Assembly (NCBI GenBank): GCA_051006215.1
Contig: JBPCIO010000126.1
Span: 1 to 9,018, forward strand
Reading direction: 5' to 3'
Source: CF-72 sp051006215
GTDB lineage: Bacteria; Chloroflexota; UBA6077; CF-72
DNA: 9,018 nt
A model generated the notes under the pieces. It saw nothing but the letters and a program-made list of their open reading frames with translations, was not told where the DNA came from and ran no database searches. Position numbers and translations under genes: made by a program. Of the stretch, positions 1-5,903 are shown one piece after another (position 1 is the stretch's first letter; every line of letters begins with the position of its first letter).

Positions 1-62
1 CCAGCCAGGCGAAGCCGTTCTGGAAGAAGCTGTCTCGGGCGGCCCAAGGCTACCCGGGGTGA
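1..62 (+). CDS. Possible 3' end of an upstream gene (partial)
   Basis: Reading from base 3, an open frame continues from outside the window and ends at TGA 60-62; its last residues read SQAKPFWKKLSRAAQGYPG. With about 19 codons visible, no family can be named. Support is only that the frame is open to the window edge, that the residue mix is plausible for a C-terminus, and that the sequence after the stop turns into hairpin-rich non-coding DNA, as expected behind a gene. It may equally be non-coding. The preceding sequence would settle it. Confidence 0.3.
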   Translation, partial: SQAKPFWKKLSRAAQGYPG

Positions 63-134
63 CCCGCTGGCGCGGCGAGCGCAGCCACAAGGATGACGGG
101 GGCTACTTCGGGGGCGAAGCCACTGAGGAGGTGT

Positions 135-153
135 GGAGGGGCTGCGCCCCTCC
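135..153. repeat. GC-rich perfect stem-loop
   Basis: An 8-bp perfect inverted repeat, GGAGGGGC (135-142) and GCCCCTCC (146-153), around a 3-base loop. No T-tract follows, so it is not a standard intrinsic terminator. A near copy of the core, GAGGGGC with GCCCCTC, lies at 199-215, which suggests a small dispersed palindromic element or a transcript-stabilising structure rather than chance. Confidence 0.6.
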
Positions 154-198
154 GCGCGCTGAGCAAGAACCCAGGTTGTGGGTGAGTCCGGCGGGGTA

Positions 199-230
199 GA
201 GGGGCAGCGCCCCTCCGGCCCGCAGGGCCG
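199..230. repeat. Two adjoining perfect stem-loops
   Basis: The first stem pairs GAGGGGC (199-205) with GCCCCTC (209-215) over loop AGC. The second begins at the next base and pairs CGGCCC (216-221) with GGGCCG (225-230) over loop GCA. A weaker stem, ACCCA with TGGGT, lies just upstream at 169-183. Together with 135-153 there are four consecutive hairpins within 96 bases. None is followed by a run of T. Confidence 0.6.
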
Positions 231-311
231 TGCCAAAGCAGCACCAGAATCCAACCACGTCCACGGATTCCAAACCCGTGCCAAAGCACTGTGCCAATCC
301 AACCACGTCCA
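228..311. repeat. 48-bp direct tandem repeat, two copies
   Basis: Two copies start at 228 and 276. Each has an identical 13-base block (228-240 and 276-288, CCGTGCCAAAGCA), a 7-base variable spacer, and an identical 16-base block (248-263 and 296-311, AATCCAACCACGTCCA). A degraded third copy begins around 323 (ACCGCGTGGCAAAGA, with a 1-base shift). A small stem, GAATCC 247-252 with GGATTC 265-270, is largely kept in the second copy (295-300 with 313-318), where the outer G-C pair has become C-G. Function unknown. Two copies with a short variable segment do not make a CRISPR array. Confidence 0.7.
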
Positions 312-349
312 TGAATTGCGAACCGCGTGGCAAAGACTTATTTCGGGTG

Positions 350-360
350 TAGGGTACGCT
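350..360 (+). promoter_or_regulatory. Possible -10 element before the propeller gene
   Basis: TAGGGTACGCT lies 9 bases before the ATG at 370. Its TACGCT part (355-360) has the TAnnnT form of a -10 box. A poor -35 candidate, GTGGCA 327-332, sits 17 bases from TAGGGT. Initiation 7-9 bases downstream would fall almost on the ATG, so the mRNA could be leaderless; this fits the lack of a clear ribosome binding site. The 9-mer GGGTACGCT recurs at 3843-3851 in the only other long gap between genes. Weak prediction. Confidence 0.3.
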
Positions 361-369
361 GCTCGGGTC

Positions 370-1374
370 ATGACGAGCGCGAGCGAAGTACTTGTTGGGC
401 CAGGCGGGCGGAGTTTTCGTGAGGTCGACGACTGGGCGCGGCTGCCCGACGGCTGGAGCTTCTGCGATGTGCCGGGGGTCACGGTCGGGCCGGACGACCG
501 CGTCTACCTCTTCAACCGCGGCAATTGCCCGCGCACCGCCGACCATCCGATCATTGTTCTGGAGCCGGACGGGACCTTCGTTCGTTCGTTTGGCGAAGGC
601 TACTTCACGTTCGCCCACGCCATCGCGATGGGAGTGGACGGCCTGCTGTACTGCGTCGACGTTGGCGGTCACCTCGTGCGCGTCTTCACTCCAGAGGGCG
701 AGCTGGTGCGCACGATCGCCGGACCAGTCACCCCCTCCGATACCGGGTATACGACCGACTTCCGCACCATCCTGCGCGCCGCCGGGCCGTTCAATCAGCC
801 GACAAAAATGGTCAGCGCCGCCAACGGCGACCTGTTTGCCTCGGATGGCTACGGCAACGCCCGAGTCCACCATTTCAGCCCTATGGGTGAGCTGCGGACG
901 TCGTGGGGCGAGCCGGGCGCCGGGCAGGGCGCCTTCAACATCCCGCATTCGGTGCTGGTATTGCCGGACGAGCGCGTCCTGGTGTGCGACCGCGAAAACG
1001 AGCGGATCCAGGTCTTCAGTCTGGATGGGCGGTTTCTGAACGAGTGGACGGATCTCGCTCGCCCCGACGACGTATGCGTGGACGACGCAGGGAACGTGTA
1101 CGTAGCCGAGCTGGGCGAGCGGGCCGCACTGTTCCCGTTCATGCCACGTCCCTACGGCCAGGATCGCGTCGCCCGCATCTCGGTGCTGGACCTCGATGGC
1201 AATGTCGTCATGCGCTGGGGAGATGACCCGCAAGGACCGATCCAGTTCGTCGCCCCCCACGGCATTGCCGTCGATAGTGGCGGCAACCTGTACGTTGGCG
1301 AGGTCCGCGAAGCCGCTGGCGCCGAGGCGACAGGCTGGCACAAAGCGGTCCGCAAGCTGGCGCGGATCGCCTGA
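370..1374 (+). CDS. NHL six-bladed propeller protein, PAL (peptidyl-hydroxyglycine lyase)-like
   Basis: 334 residues made of repeated NHL blades (for example GVTVGPDDRVYLFNRG at 36-51, then an FNIPHSVLVLPDERVLVCD blade from 189). It resembles the catalytic domain of peptidyl-alpha-hydroxyglycine alpha-amidating lyase: the motifs SDGYGNARV (158-166), WGEPGAGQGAFNIPH (179-193) and CDRENERIQVF (206-216) match that family closely. By motif alignment the three zinc histidines are H83, H193 and H297, the catalytic tyrosine is Y161 and the active-site arginine is R50. There is no signal peptide, so it is probably cytoplasmic, unlike animal PAL. ATG 370 is chosen because the upstream in-frame extension would translate non-coding repeats. 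It is 17 bp from the next oxidoreductase gene, so it is probably co-transcribed with sugar enzymes. The true substrate is unknown; a lyase or lactonase role on a sugar derivative is speculation. An SMP-30-type lactonase is the main alternative, but its motifs fit less well. Confidence 0.85.
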   Translation: MTSASEVLVGPGGRSFREVDDWARLPDGWSFCDVPGVTVGPDDRVYLFNRGNCPRTADHPIIVLEPDGTFVRSFGEGYFTFAHAIAMGVDGLLYCVDVGGHLVRVFTPEGELVRTIAGPVTPSDTGYTTDFRTILRAAGPFNQPTKMVSAANGDLFASDGYGNARVHHFSPMGELRTSWGEPGAGQGAFNIPHSVLVLPDERVLVCDRENERIQVFSLDGRFLNEWTDLARPDDVCVDDAGNVYVAELGERAALFPFMPRPYGQDRVARISVLDLDGNVVMRWGDDPQGPIQFVAPHGIAVDSGGNLYVGEVREAAGAEATGWHKAVRKLARIA

Positions 1375-1391
1375 GCCGGGAGCCTGCTTTC

Positions 1392-2477
1392 GTGAGCGAA
1401 CAGCGCAGGCCAGCGCGCATCGGCATCATCGGCACGGGCTGGTGGGCCACGTATGCCCATCTGCCCTCGCTTACGACCTACCCCCGCGCCGAGGTGGTAG
1501 CCATAGCCGACCCGTCGCCCGAACGCCTGGCGCAGGCTGCCGAGCGGTTCGGCATCGCCGCACAATTCGCCGACTACCGCACCATGCTGAATCGGGGTGA
1601 CCTGGACGGAGTGGTAGTTGCCACGCCGCACGCGACCCACTACGCGGTAGCCACCGACGTGCTGCAGCGTGGAATCGGGCTGATGTTGGAGAAGCCGATG
1701 GTGCTGCGCGCCCGAGAGGCGCGCGAGCTTGTCCGCCTGGCCGAGGAGCGTCGAGTGCCACTCGTCGTCGGCTACCCCTACCACTTCATCGACCAGCTCG
1801 CGCGGCTGCGTATGCGCATCGCCCAGGGCGCGCTGGGCCAGATCCAGCTCAGCCACGCCCTGTTTGCGTCGATGGTGCTCGAGTATTACCGCGCCAATCC
1901 GCAGGCTTACGCCGAGGTGTTCAGGTGGGAGGTGACCGGACCGCTGCCAGGCACGTACAGCGAACCGTCGGTTGCCGGTGGCGGCCAGGGGCACCTCCAG
2001 GTGACGCACTCAGCGGCACTCCTGTTGTGGCTCACCGATCTGCGACCGCTCGAAGTGGCCGCGTTCATGGAGAGCTTCGACGTGAAGGTCGACGTGTGCG
2101 ATGCGATCAGCGTGCGCTTCGAGGGCGGCAGCGTCGGCACACTGGCCAGCACTGGCGGCATCCCAACGTCCCACAGTGGACATCAGCAATTGGAGCTGCG
2201 CATCTACGGCAGCGGAGGCTACGCGCTGCTGGATGCGATGGCCGGCACCTGCACCATCTTCTTCAACGACGGCTCGATCGAGCAGTTCGACGAGGTAGCG
2301 CCTGACCAACGCTATCCGCTCGAGGCGACCTCGCGGCATCTGGTTGATCTCATCCTGGACGATGCGGTGGTCAACACGTCAAGTGGTGAGATCGGGGCGC
2401 GGACAGTCGAGCTGCTCGAGGCAGCATATCGTTCAGCCGCCGAGCGACGCGTGGTACGTGTCGGCGAGCTTGGATAG
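1392..2477 (+). CDS. Gfo/Idh/MocA family oxidoreductase (first)
   Basis: 361 residues, normal for the family. The N-terminal Rossmann fold carries GIIGTGWWA (11-19) for NAD(P) binding, ATPHATHY (77-84) and the family EKP motif (100-102) with the expected catalytic lysine K101; the C-terminal alpha/beta domain follows. The second motif reads GGGQGHLQVTHSAALL (196-211), with H206 where the family catalytic histidine is expected but without the aspartate usual a few residues on. Members oxidise or reduce sugars, inositols or sugar acids with NAD(P); the substrate cannot be read from sequence. GTG 1392 is supported by GGGAG at 1378-1382, 9 bases upstream. The stop TAG (2475-2477) overlaps the ribosome binding site of the mutarotase gene. 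Its place beside RhaM suggests a 6-deoxyhexose-related substrate (inference). Confidence 0.9.
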   Translation: MSEQRRPARIGIIGTGWWATYAHLPSLTTYPRAEVVAIADPSPERLAQAAERFGIAAQFADYRTMLNRGDLDGVVVATPHATHYAVATDVLQRGIGLMLEKPMVLRAREARELVRLAEERRVPLVVGYPYHFIDQLARLRMRIAQGALGQIQLSHALFASMVLEYYRANPQAYAEVFRWEVTGPLPGTYSEPSVAGGGQGHLQVTHSAALLLWLTDLRPLEVAAFMESFDVKVDVCDAISVRFEGGSVGTLASTGGIPTSHSGHQQLELRIYGSGGYALLDAMAGTCTIFFNDGSIEQFDEVAPDQRYPLEATSRHLVDLILDDAVVNTSSGEIGARTVELLEAAYRSAAERRVVRVGELG

Positions 2478-2489
2478 GAGTCGACCTGT

Positions 2490-2798
2490 ATGGCGCGCAT
2501 AACGTTCGTCATGGAGCTGAACCCAGGCAACGAGGCCATCTATCGGCAGAAGCACGACGACATCTGGCCTGAGATGGTGGAGACCCTGCATCGCTTTGGG
2601 ATACGCAACTACTCCATCTTTCGACATGGGCTGACGTTGTTTGCGTACCTGGAGTGTGACGACCCGGTGCGTTTGGCCGGCCAGCCCGACGACCCCATGG
2701 TGCAGCGCTGGGGGAAGATGATGCGGCCGTACATACGCTACAACGTCGACGGCACGCCGTGGAGTGAGCCGATCGAAGAGACATTTCACCTGGACTGA
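2490..2798 (+). CDS. rhaM: L-rhamnose mutarotase
   Basis: 102 residues; Escherichia coli RhaM has 104. It interconverts the alpha and beta anomers of L-rhamnose in the cytoplasm, feeding an anomer-specific isomerase or dehydrogenase. The alignment with RhaM is easy by eye: FVMELNPGNEAIY, then KHDDIWPEM and RNYSIF, then QRWGKMM. The residues known in the E. coli enzyme are all present: Y18, H22 (acid/base) and Y41 at identical numbers, and W74 aligning with W76; the second tryptophan of E. coli (W77) is G75 here. ATG 2490 has AGGAG at 2476-2480, 9 bases upstream, overlapping the previous stop. It is the one gene here whose reaction is clear, and it anchors the functional reading of the cluster. 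Related enzymes may accept other 6-deoxy sugars, so strict rhamnose specificity is not proven. Confidence 0.93.
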   Translation: MARITFVMELNPGNEAIYRQKHDDIWPEMVETLHRFGIRNYSIFRHGLTLFAYLECDDPVRLAGQPDDPMVQRWGKMMRPYIRYNVDGTPWSEPIEETFHLD

Positions 2799-2804
2799 CG
2801 GGGA

Positions 2805-3824
2805 ATGACCGAAACCCGCGTGGGGATTGTCATTGTGGGTTGCGGGGCCGTAACTCGCCTGGTCCGGGTTCCCGTCTACCCGAGGCTCTCGGATCTGGCG
2901 CAGGTTGTCGGAGTGTGTGATGCAGACCTCGGCCGCGCCGACGAGATGGCGCCCCAATTTGGGCCGTCGGCCAGGGTATATACCAGCCTCGAGGACGCCC
3001 TTGGTGACCCTGACGTGACAGCCGTCGACATCTGCACCCCGCACGCGCTGCACGCCGAACACGTCATCCGCGCGCTCCAGTCGGGGCGGCATGTGCTGGT
3101 GGAAAAACCAATCGCGGCGAGGTTCGAGGATGGCAAGGGCATGGTCGAGGCGGCTCAGGCCAATGCGCGCGTCCTGGCCGTGAACGAGCAGATCCGCTTC
3201 GGCAGCGGCTTGCGCGAAGCCCGCGCACAGGTGGAGTCGGGTCGCATTGGCAGTCTCGTCAGCGTGCGCGCGCATCGCCTGTTCGAGCTGCCTGCCCCGT
3301 ACGTGGCCAGCGGCTGGCGCAACGATCCACGCGTGTCGAGCGCTGGCATCCTGATTGACCAGGGCCCGCACTACGTCCACCTGCTGCGCCGACTAGCGTC
3401 GGGTGTCGCCGGCGAGGTCACGCATGCCAGCGCCCTGGCCGACAACGCTCAGGCCCCAGTCGCGGCGGTACACCTGCGGTTCGCCTCGGGCGTGTTGGGC
3501 GAGGTGTTGCTGGCGTGGAACGTGCCGACACCCCCGACGGCAGCGGCTGGCTACGCCTTCGGCACGCTGGGGAGTCTGGAGATCGACCGCCGCGACGCTG
3601 GCCTGGTCCGCTACGGGCCTGGCGGCGACGAGCAGATCCTGGTCGGCCGGGACGACTATCTGGCCGCAGTCGAGGCGTGCATGCGCGATTTTCTGCGCGC
3701 CGCCTTGGGTCAGACGCCCGCGGCCGAGATGTCTGGCGAGGAAGGCCTGCGCGACCTGGCGGTGGTGGATGCCGCGTTGCGATCAGTCGAGTCGGGACGC
3801 CTCGAGCCCGTCCCCGGCGCTTGA
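2805..3824 (+). CDS. Gfo/Idh/MocA family oxidoreductase (second, divergent)
   Basis: 339 residues. The Rossmann motif is GIVIVGCGAV (7-16), followed by CTPHALHAEH (77-86) and VEKP (99-102, lysine K101). The C-terminal domain carries LIDQGPHYVHLL (183-194): a DxGxH motif with D185 and H189, the usual catalytic pair, though the later aspartate of HxxD is H192. It differs clearly from the first oxidoreductase and is not a recent duplicate, so the two probably act on different intermediates. NAD(P)-dependent oxidation or reduction of a sugar, sugar lactone or cyclitol is expected; substrate unknown. ATG 2805 lies 6 bp after the mutarotase stop with no well-spaced ribosome binding site (GGGG 2800-2803 is too close), so translation is probably coupled to the gene before. 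Its TGA stop lies inside a TTGACA promoter-like element. Confidence 0.9.
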   Translation: MTETRVGIVIVGCGAVTRLVRVPVYPRLSDLAQVVGVCDADLGRADEMAPQFGPSARVYTSLEDALGDPDVTAVDICTPHALHAEHVIRALQSGRHVLVEKPIAARFEDGKGMVEAAQANARVLAVNEQIRFGSGLREARAQVESGRIGSLVSVRAHRLFELPAPYVASGWRNDPRVSSAGILIDQGPHYVHLLRRLASGVAGEVTHASALADNAQAPVAAVHLRFASGVLGEVLLAWNVPTPPTAAAGYAFGTLGSLEIDRRDAGLVRYGPGGDEQILVGRDDYLAAVEACMRDFLRAALGQTPAAEMSGEEGLRDLAVVDAALRSVESGRLEPVPGA

Positions 3825-3851
3825 CACGCTGCCGCGCAGCGCGGGTACGCT
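3821..3851 (+). promoter_or_regulatory. Putative promoter for the transporter genes
   Basis: TTGACA (3821-3826), a perfect -35 consensus, overlaps the TGA stop (3822-3824) of the previous gene. TACGCT (3846-3851) is a candidate -10 box (T, A and last T match) after a 19-base spacer, slightly long. The spacer holds a 6-bp perfect dyad, CGCTGC 3827-3832 with GCAGCG 3836-3841, which could be an operator or a weak terminator stem for the upstream genes. Initiation near 3858 would leave about 50 bases of leader before GTG 3908. The 9-mer GGGTACGCT is shared with the first gene's upstream region. Confidence 0.45.
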
Positions 3852-3888
3852 ACGTGGGCCTGGGGTTCAGACACGCGAGCTCCGGCAA

Positions 3889-3910
3889 GAGGGAGGGCAG
3901 CATCGACGTG
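3889..3910 (+). promoter_or_regulatory. Ribosome binding site deciding the GTG start of the binding protein
   Basis: GAGGGAGG (3889-3896) is a strong purine-rich site about 11 bases before GTG 3908-3910. The in-frame ATG at 3929 is over 30 bases away from it and would remove the basic start of the signal peptide, so GTG is preferred. Confidence 0.65.
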
Positions 3911-5896
3911 ACACGCGGGAACCCCTTCATGCGCGTTGGGGTGGGTCTGGCTCTGTTGGCGACCGCGTGTACGGGCGCGCCGCAAGCGGCTGCACCGGCA
4001 GCTACCGCTCCACCGGCGGCAGCGGCCAAACCCACTACACCACCATCACCAGCCGCCGCAGGGGCAGCTACGACAGCTCCGGTCGGACCCACGACGGCGC
4101 CAGCCGCTGCCGCCGCGGCTGCCTCACCCGCCGCCGCCGCTAAGCCGACCACAGCGCCGGCCGCGCCGGCGCCCACGGTTGCCGCGGCGCAACCTGCCGC
4201 TGCCGGCCCGGTCAAAGACGTCGCACGCAATCGCACCCTGGTGGTCACGCCATGGGGCAAGGGCGCTGAGATTGTCAATCCCAACAACATCAATATCTAT
4301 TTGACGTCGTCCTGGAATCACCAGCGCGAGATCACCGACAAGACGGTCTTCGAAGACCTGATGTACACGAATCTCAATACGGGTGAGATCGTTCCGTGGC
4401 AGGCTGAGAGCTTTCAGTACAACGACGCATTCACGGCCATCACCGTCAAGCTGCGCCAGGGCGTGACCTGGTCAGACGGCGAGCCGTTCACCTCCAAAGA
4501 CGTCAAGTACACCCTCGAGATGCTGCGCGACAACGCCCCAGACCTGATGTACGCGACGATCTACAAGGAGTATCTCAAGAACGTCGAGACGCCGGATGAC
4601 CTCACGGCCGTTTTGAATCTGAACAAGCCCAACCCACGCTTCTTCCAGGAGAACCTGGCGCTCGGCCACGAGAATCACCAGGTCATCCTGCCCGAACACA
4701 TCTGGAAAACCCAGGACCCCAAGACGTTCACCAACTTCGATCTGGCCAAGGGCTGGCCGATCGGCACCGGCGCCTACAAATTGGTTGCAACGTCCGCGCA
4801 GCAGATGGTGTTCGACCGCCGCGACGACTGGTGGGCCGTCAAGACCGGTTTCAAGCCAGCTCCGGCGCCCGAACGGATCATCCTGATCCCAGCCGCAAGT
4901 GACGAAGCCACGGCCCAGCTGTACATTGGCAACAAGGCCGACAGCGGCAACCCGCTCCAGCCGGCAACCTTCGAAGCCGCCACCGCCCGCAACAAGAACT
5001 TGCAGTCGTGGCACGCTCAGGGTCCGGTCTGGGGTGCGCCCGATGGCTGCGGCTACGTGCTGTCGTTCAACAACGCCAAGGCGCCCTGGAACAACGTCGA
5101 CGTCAGGCTGGCGGTCAATTACGCGATCGACCGCCAGCAGATCTCGTCGCTGGGATACAGCAGCGCGAACTACCCGATCGTGGCGCCCTTTTCGGGCTAC
5201 ATGAAGGAGCGTTGGCTGCCAGGCCGACTCCAGGACGTGATCGATAAGTACGATCGCGACAAGCGCGACCTCGGCCTGGTCGAGCAGCACATGACCGCGG
5301 CTGGCTATGCCAAAAACGCCGACGGCATGTGGGCCAAGGACGGTCAGACACTGAGGGTGCCGGTGCGCGGGCCGCAGTTCTTCGCACCGCTGGCGCCCCC
5401 ATTGTCGGAGCAGCTCAAGAGCGCCGGCTTCGATTCGCCGGCGATTGTCGAACCGGATAGCTCCACCGCGTGGAACGACGATATGGCGACCGGGCAGTCG
5501 GACACCATCTTCTTCGTGCACTGCGGCAGCATCTCCGAGCCGTTGAATACGCTGCGCGATCTGCACAGCAAATTCGGCACGCCGGTCGGGACCAAGTGCC
5601 CGAACATCATTGCCTGCACTCGCTACAGCAACCCTGAATACGACAAGCTCATCGACGAAATGGAAGGCATGGTCGGGGCGCCCGACAACGCCAAGTACAT
5701 GGACGACGCCGCCAAGGCGCTGGACATCTACTTGCGTGACATGCCCGAAATCATGCTGCTCGAAGAGCTGCACGTCGTGACGTTCAACACAACGTACTGG
5801 AAGAACTGGCCGAGCGAGAAGGACCCCTACGCCGCGCCGTACCCGCCGTGGGAAGCGTGGTACCTGATCGTCAACAAGATTCAGCCGACGCAGTAA
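3908..5896 (+). CDS. ABC transporter family-5 solute-binding lipoprotein
   Basis: 662 residues from GTG 3908. A signal peptide (basic MTRGNPFMR, then VGVGLALLATA) ends in a lipobox with the lipidated cysteine at C21. An 80-residue linker of almost only Ala, Pro and Thr (22-101) should hold the binding domain away from the membrane. The SBP_bac_5 domain then runs to the end, with the typical LRQGVTWSDGEPFTSKDVKY (182-201), a GTGAYK segment (286-291) and VDVRLAVNYAIDRQQI (397-412). The family binds di- and oligopeptides, nickel, or oligosaccharides outside the cell and delivers them to DppBC-type permeases. Next to rhamnose and oxidoreductase genes, a sugar or glycoside ligand is more likely than a peptide (inference). 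The mature domain has four cysteines besides C21 (381, 539, 564, 570), so disulfides are possible. A hairpin just after the stop may lower expression of the downstream permeases relative to this gene. Confidence 0.92.
   Translation: MTRGNPFMRVGVGLALLATACTGAPQAAAPAATAPPAAAAKPTTPPSPAAAGAATTAPVGPTTAPAAAAAAASPAAAAKPTTAPAAPAPTVAAAQPAAAGPVKDVARNRTLVVTPWGKGAEIVNPNNINIYLTSSWNHQREITDKTVFEDLMYTNLNTGEIVPWQAESFQYNDAFTAITVKLRQGVTWSDGEPFTSKDVKYTLEMLRDNAPDLMYATIYKEYLKNVETPDDLTAVLNLNKPNPRFFQENLALGHENHQVILPEHIWKTQDPKTFTNFDLAKGWPIGTGAYKLVATSAQQMVFDRRDDWWAVKTGFKPAPAPERIILIPAASDEATAQLYIGNKADSGNPLQPATFEAATARNKNLQSWHAQGPVWGAPDGCGYVLSFNNAKAPWNNVDVRLAVNYAIDRQQISSLGYSSANYPIVAPFSGYMKERWLPGRLQDVIDKYDRDKRDLGLVEQHMTAAGYAKNADGMWAKDGQTLRVPVRGPQFFAPLAPPLSEQLKSAGFDSPAIVEPDSSTAWNDDMATGQSDTIFFVHCGSISEPLNTLRDLHSKFGTPVGTKCPNIIACTRYSNPEYDKLIDEMEGMVGAPDNAKYMDDAAKALDIYLRDMPEIMLLEELHVVTFNTTYWKNWPSEKDPYAAPYPPWEAWYLIVNKIQPTQ
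3971..4210 (+). repeat. Low-complexity Ala/Pro/Thr linker-coding segment
   Basis: About 240 bases encode residues 22-101 of the binding lipoprotein, rich in GCN, CCN and ACN codons. The peptide PAAAAKPTT occurs twice (36-44 and 74-82), which points to growth by internal duplication and slippage. Such linkers are common behind the lipid anchor in single-membrane, high-GC bacteria. Length is likely to vary between strains. Confidence 0.75.
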
Positions 5897-5903
5897 GGAA
5901 ACG

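Larger units (their letters stand above)
63..369. other. Non-coding region with stem-loops and tandem repeats
   Basis: No convincing gene is seen in these 307 bases. The reading frame of the following gene stays open back to GTG 178, but that stretch would translate hairpins and tandem repeats and has no ribosome binding site. Minus-strand frames are also open, again over repeats. The region holds four perfect stem-loops (135-153, 169-183, 199-215, 216-230), then a 48-bp direct repeat (228-311) with a decayed third start near 323, then a possible promoter just before the ATG at 370. No tRNA or recognisable riboswitch was seen. Confidence 0.6.

Noticed and set aside
135..153. Intrinsic terminator of the upstream gene
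   Set aside because: The stem is strong but no T-run follows, and similar stems recur downstream, so a repeat element fits better.
228..311. CRISPR array
   Set aside because: Only two repeat units, variable segment of 7 bases, and no cas genes.
178..369. N-terminal extension of the propeller gene starting at GTG 178
   Set aside because: It would translate the hairpins and the 48-bp repeats (48 is a multiple of three, which keeps the frame open), has no ribosome binding site, and no part resembles an NHL blade.
103..1341. Long minus-strand open frame of 412 codons opposite the propeller gene
   Set aside because: An antisense shadow of a GC-rich gene; the translation has no recognisable domain and the + strand product has clear family motifs.
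370..1374. SMP-30/gluconolactonase family assignment
   Set aside because: Also a six-bladed propeller and tempting by context, but the DGYGNxR, GxFNxPH and DRENxRIQ motifs match the PAL/NHL family instead.
2475..2480. Frameshift or read-through between the first oxidoreductase and rhaM
   Set aside because: The stop simply overlaps the AGGAG ribosome binding site of rhaM; both products are full length.
3515..3907. Upstream extension of the binding protein into the second oxidoreductase gene
   Set aside because: It overlaps a well-supported gene in another frame and would bury the lipoprotein signal peptide; GTG 3908 has a strong ribosome binding site.
3403..4143. Plus-strand open frame of 246 codons spanning the gap at 3825-3907
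   Set aside because: It is rich in Arg, Ser and Cys, typical of an out-of-frame reading of GC-rich genes, and overlaps two real genes.
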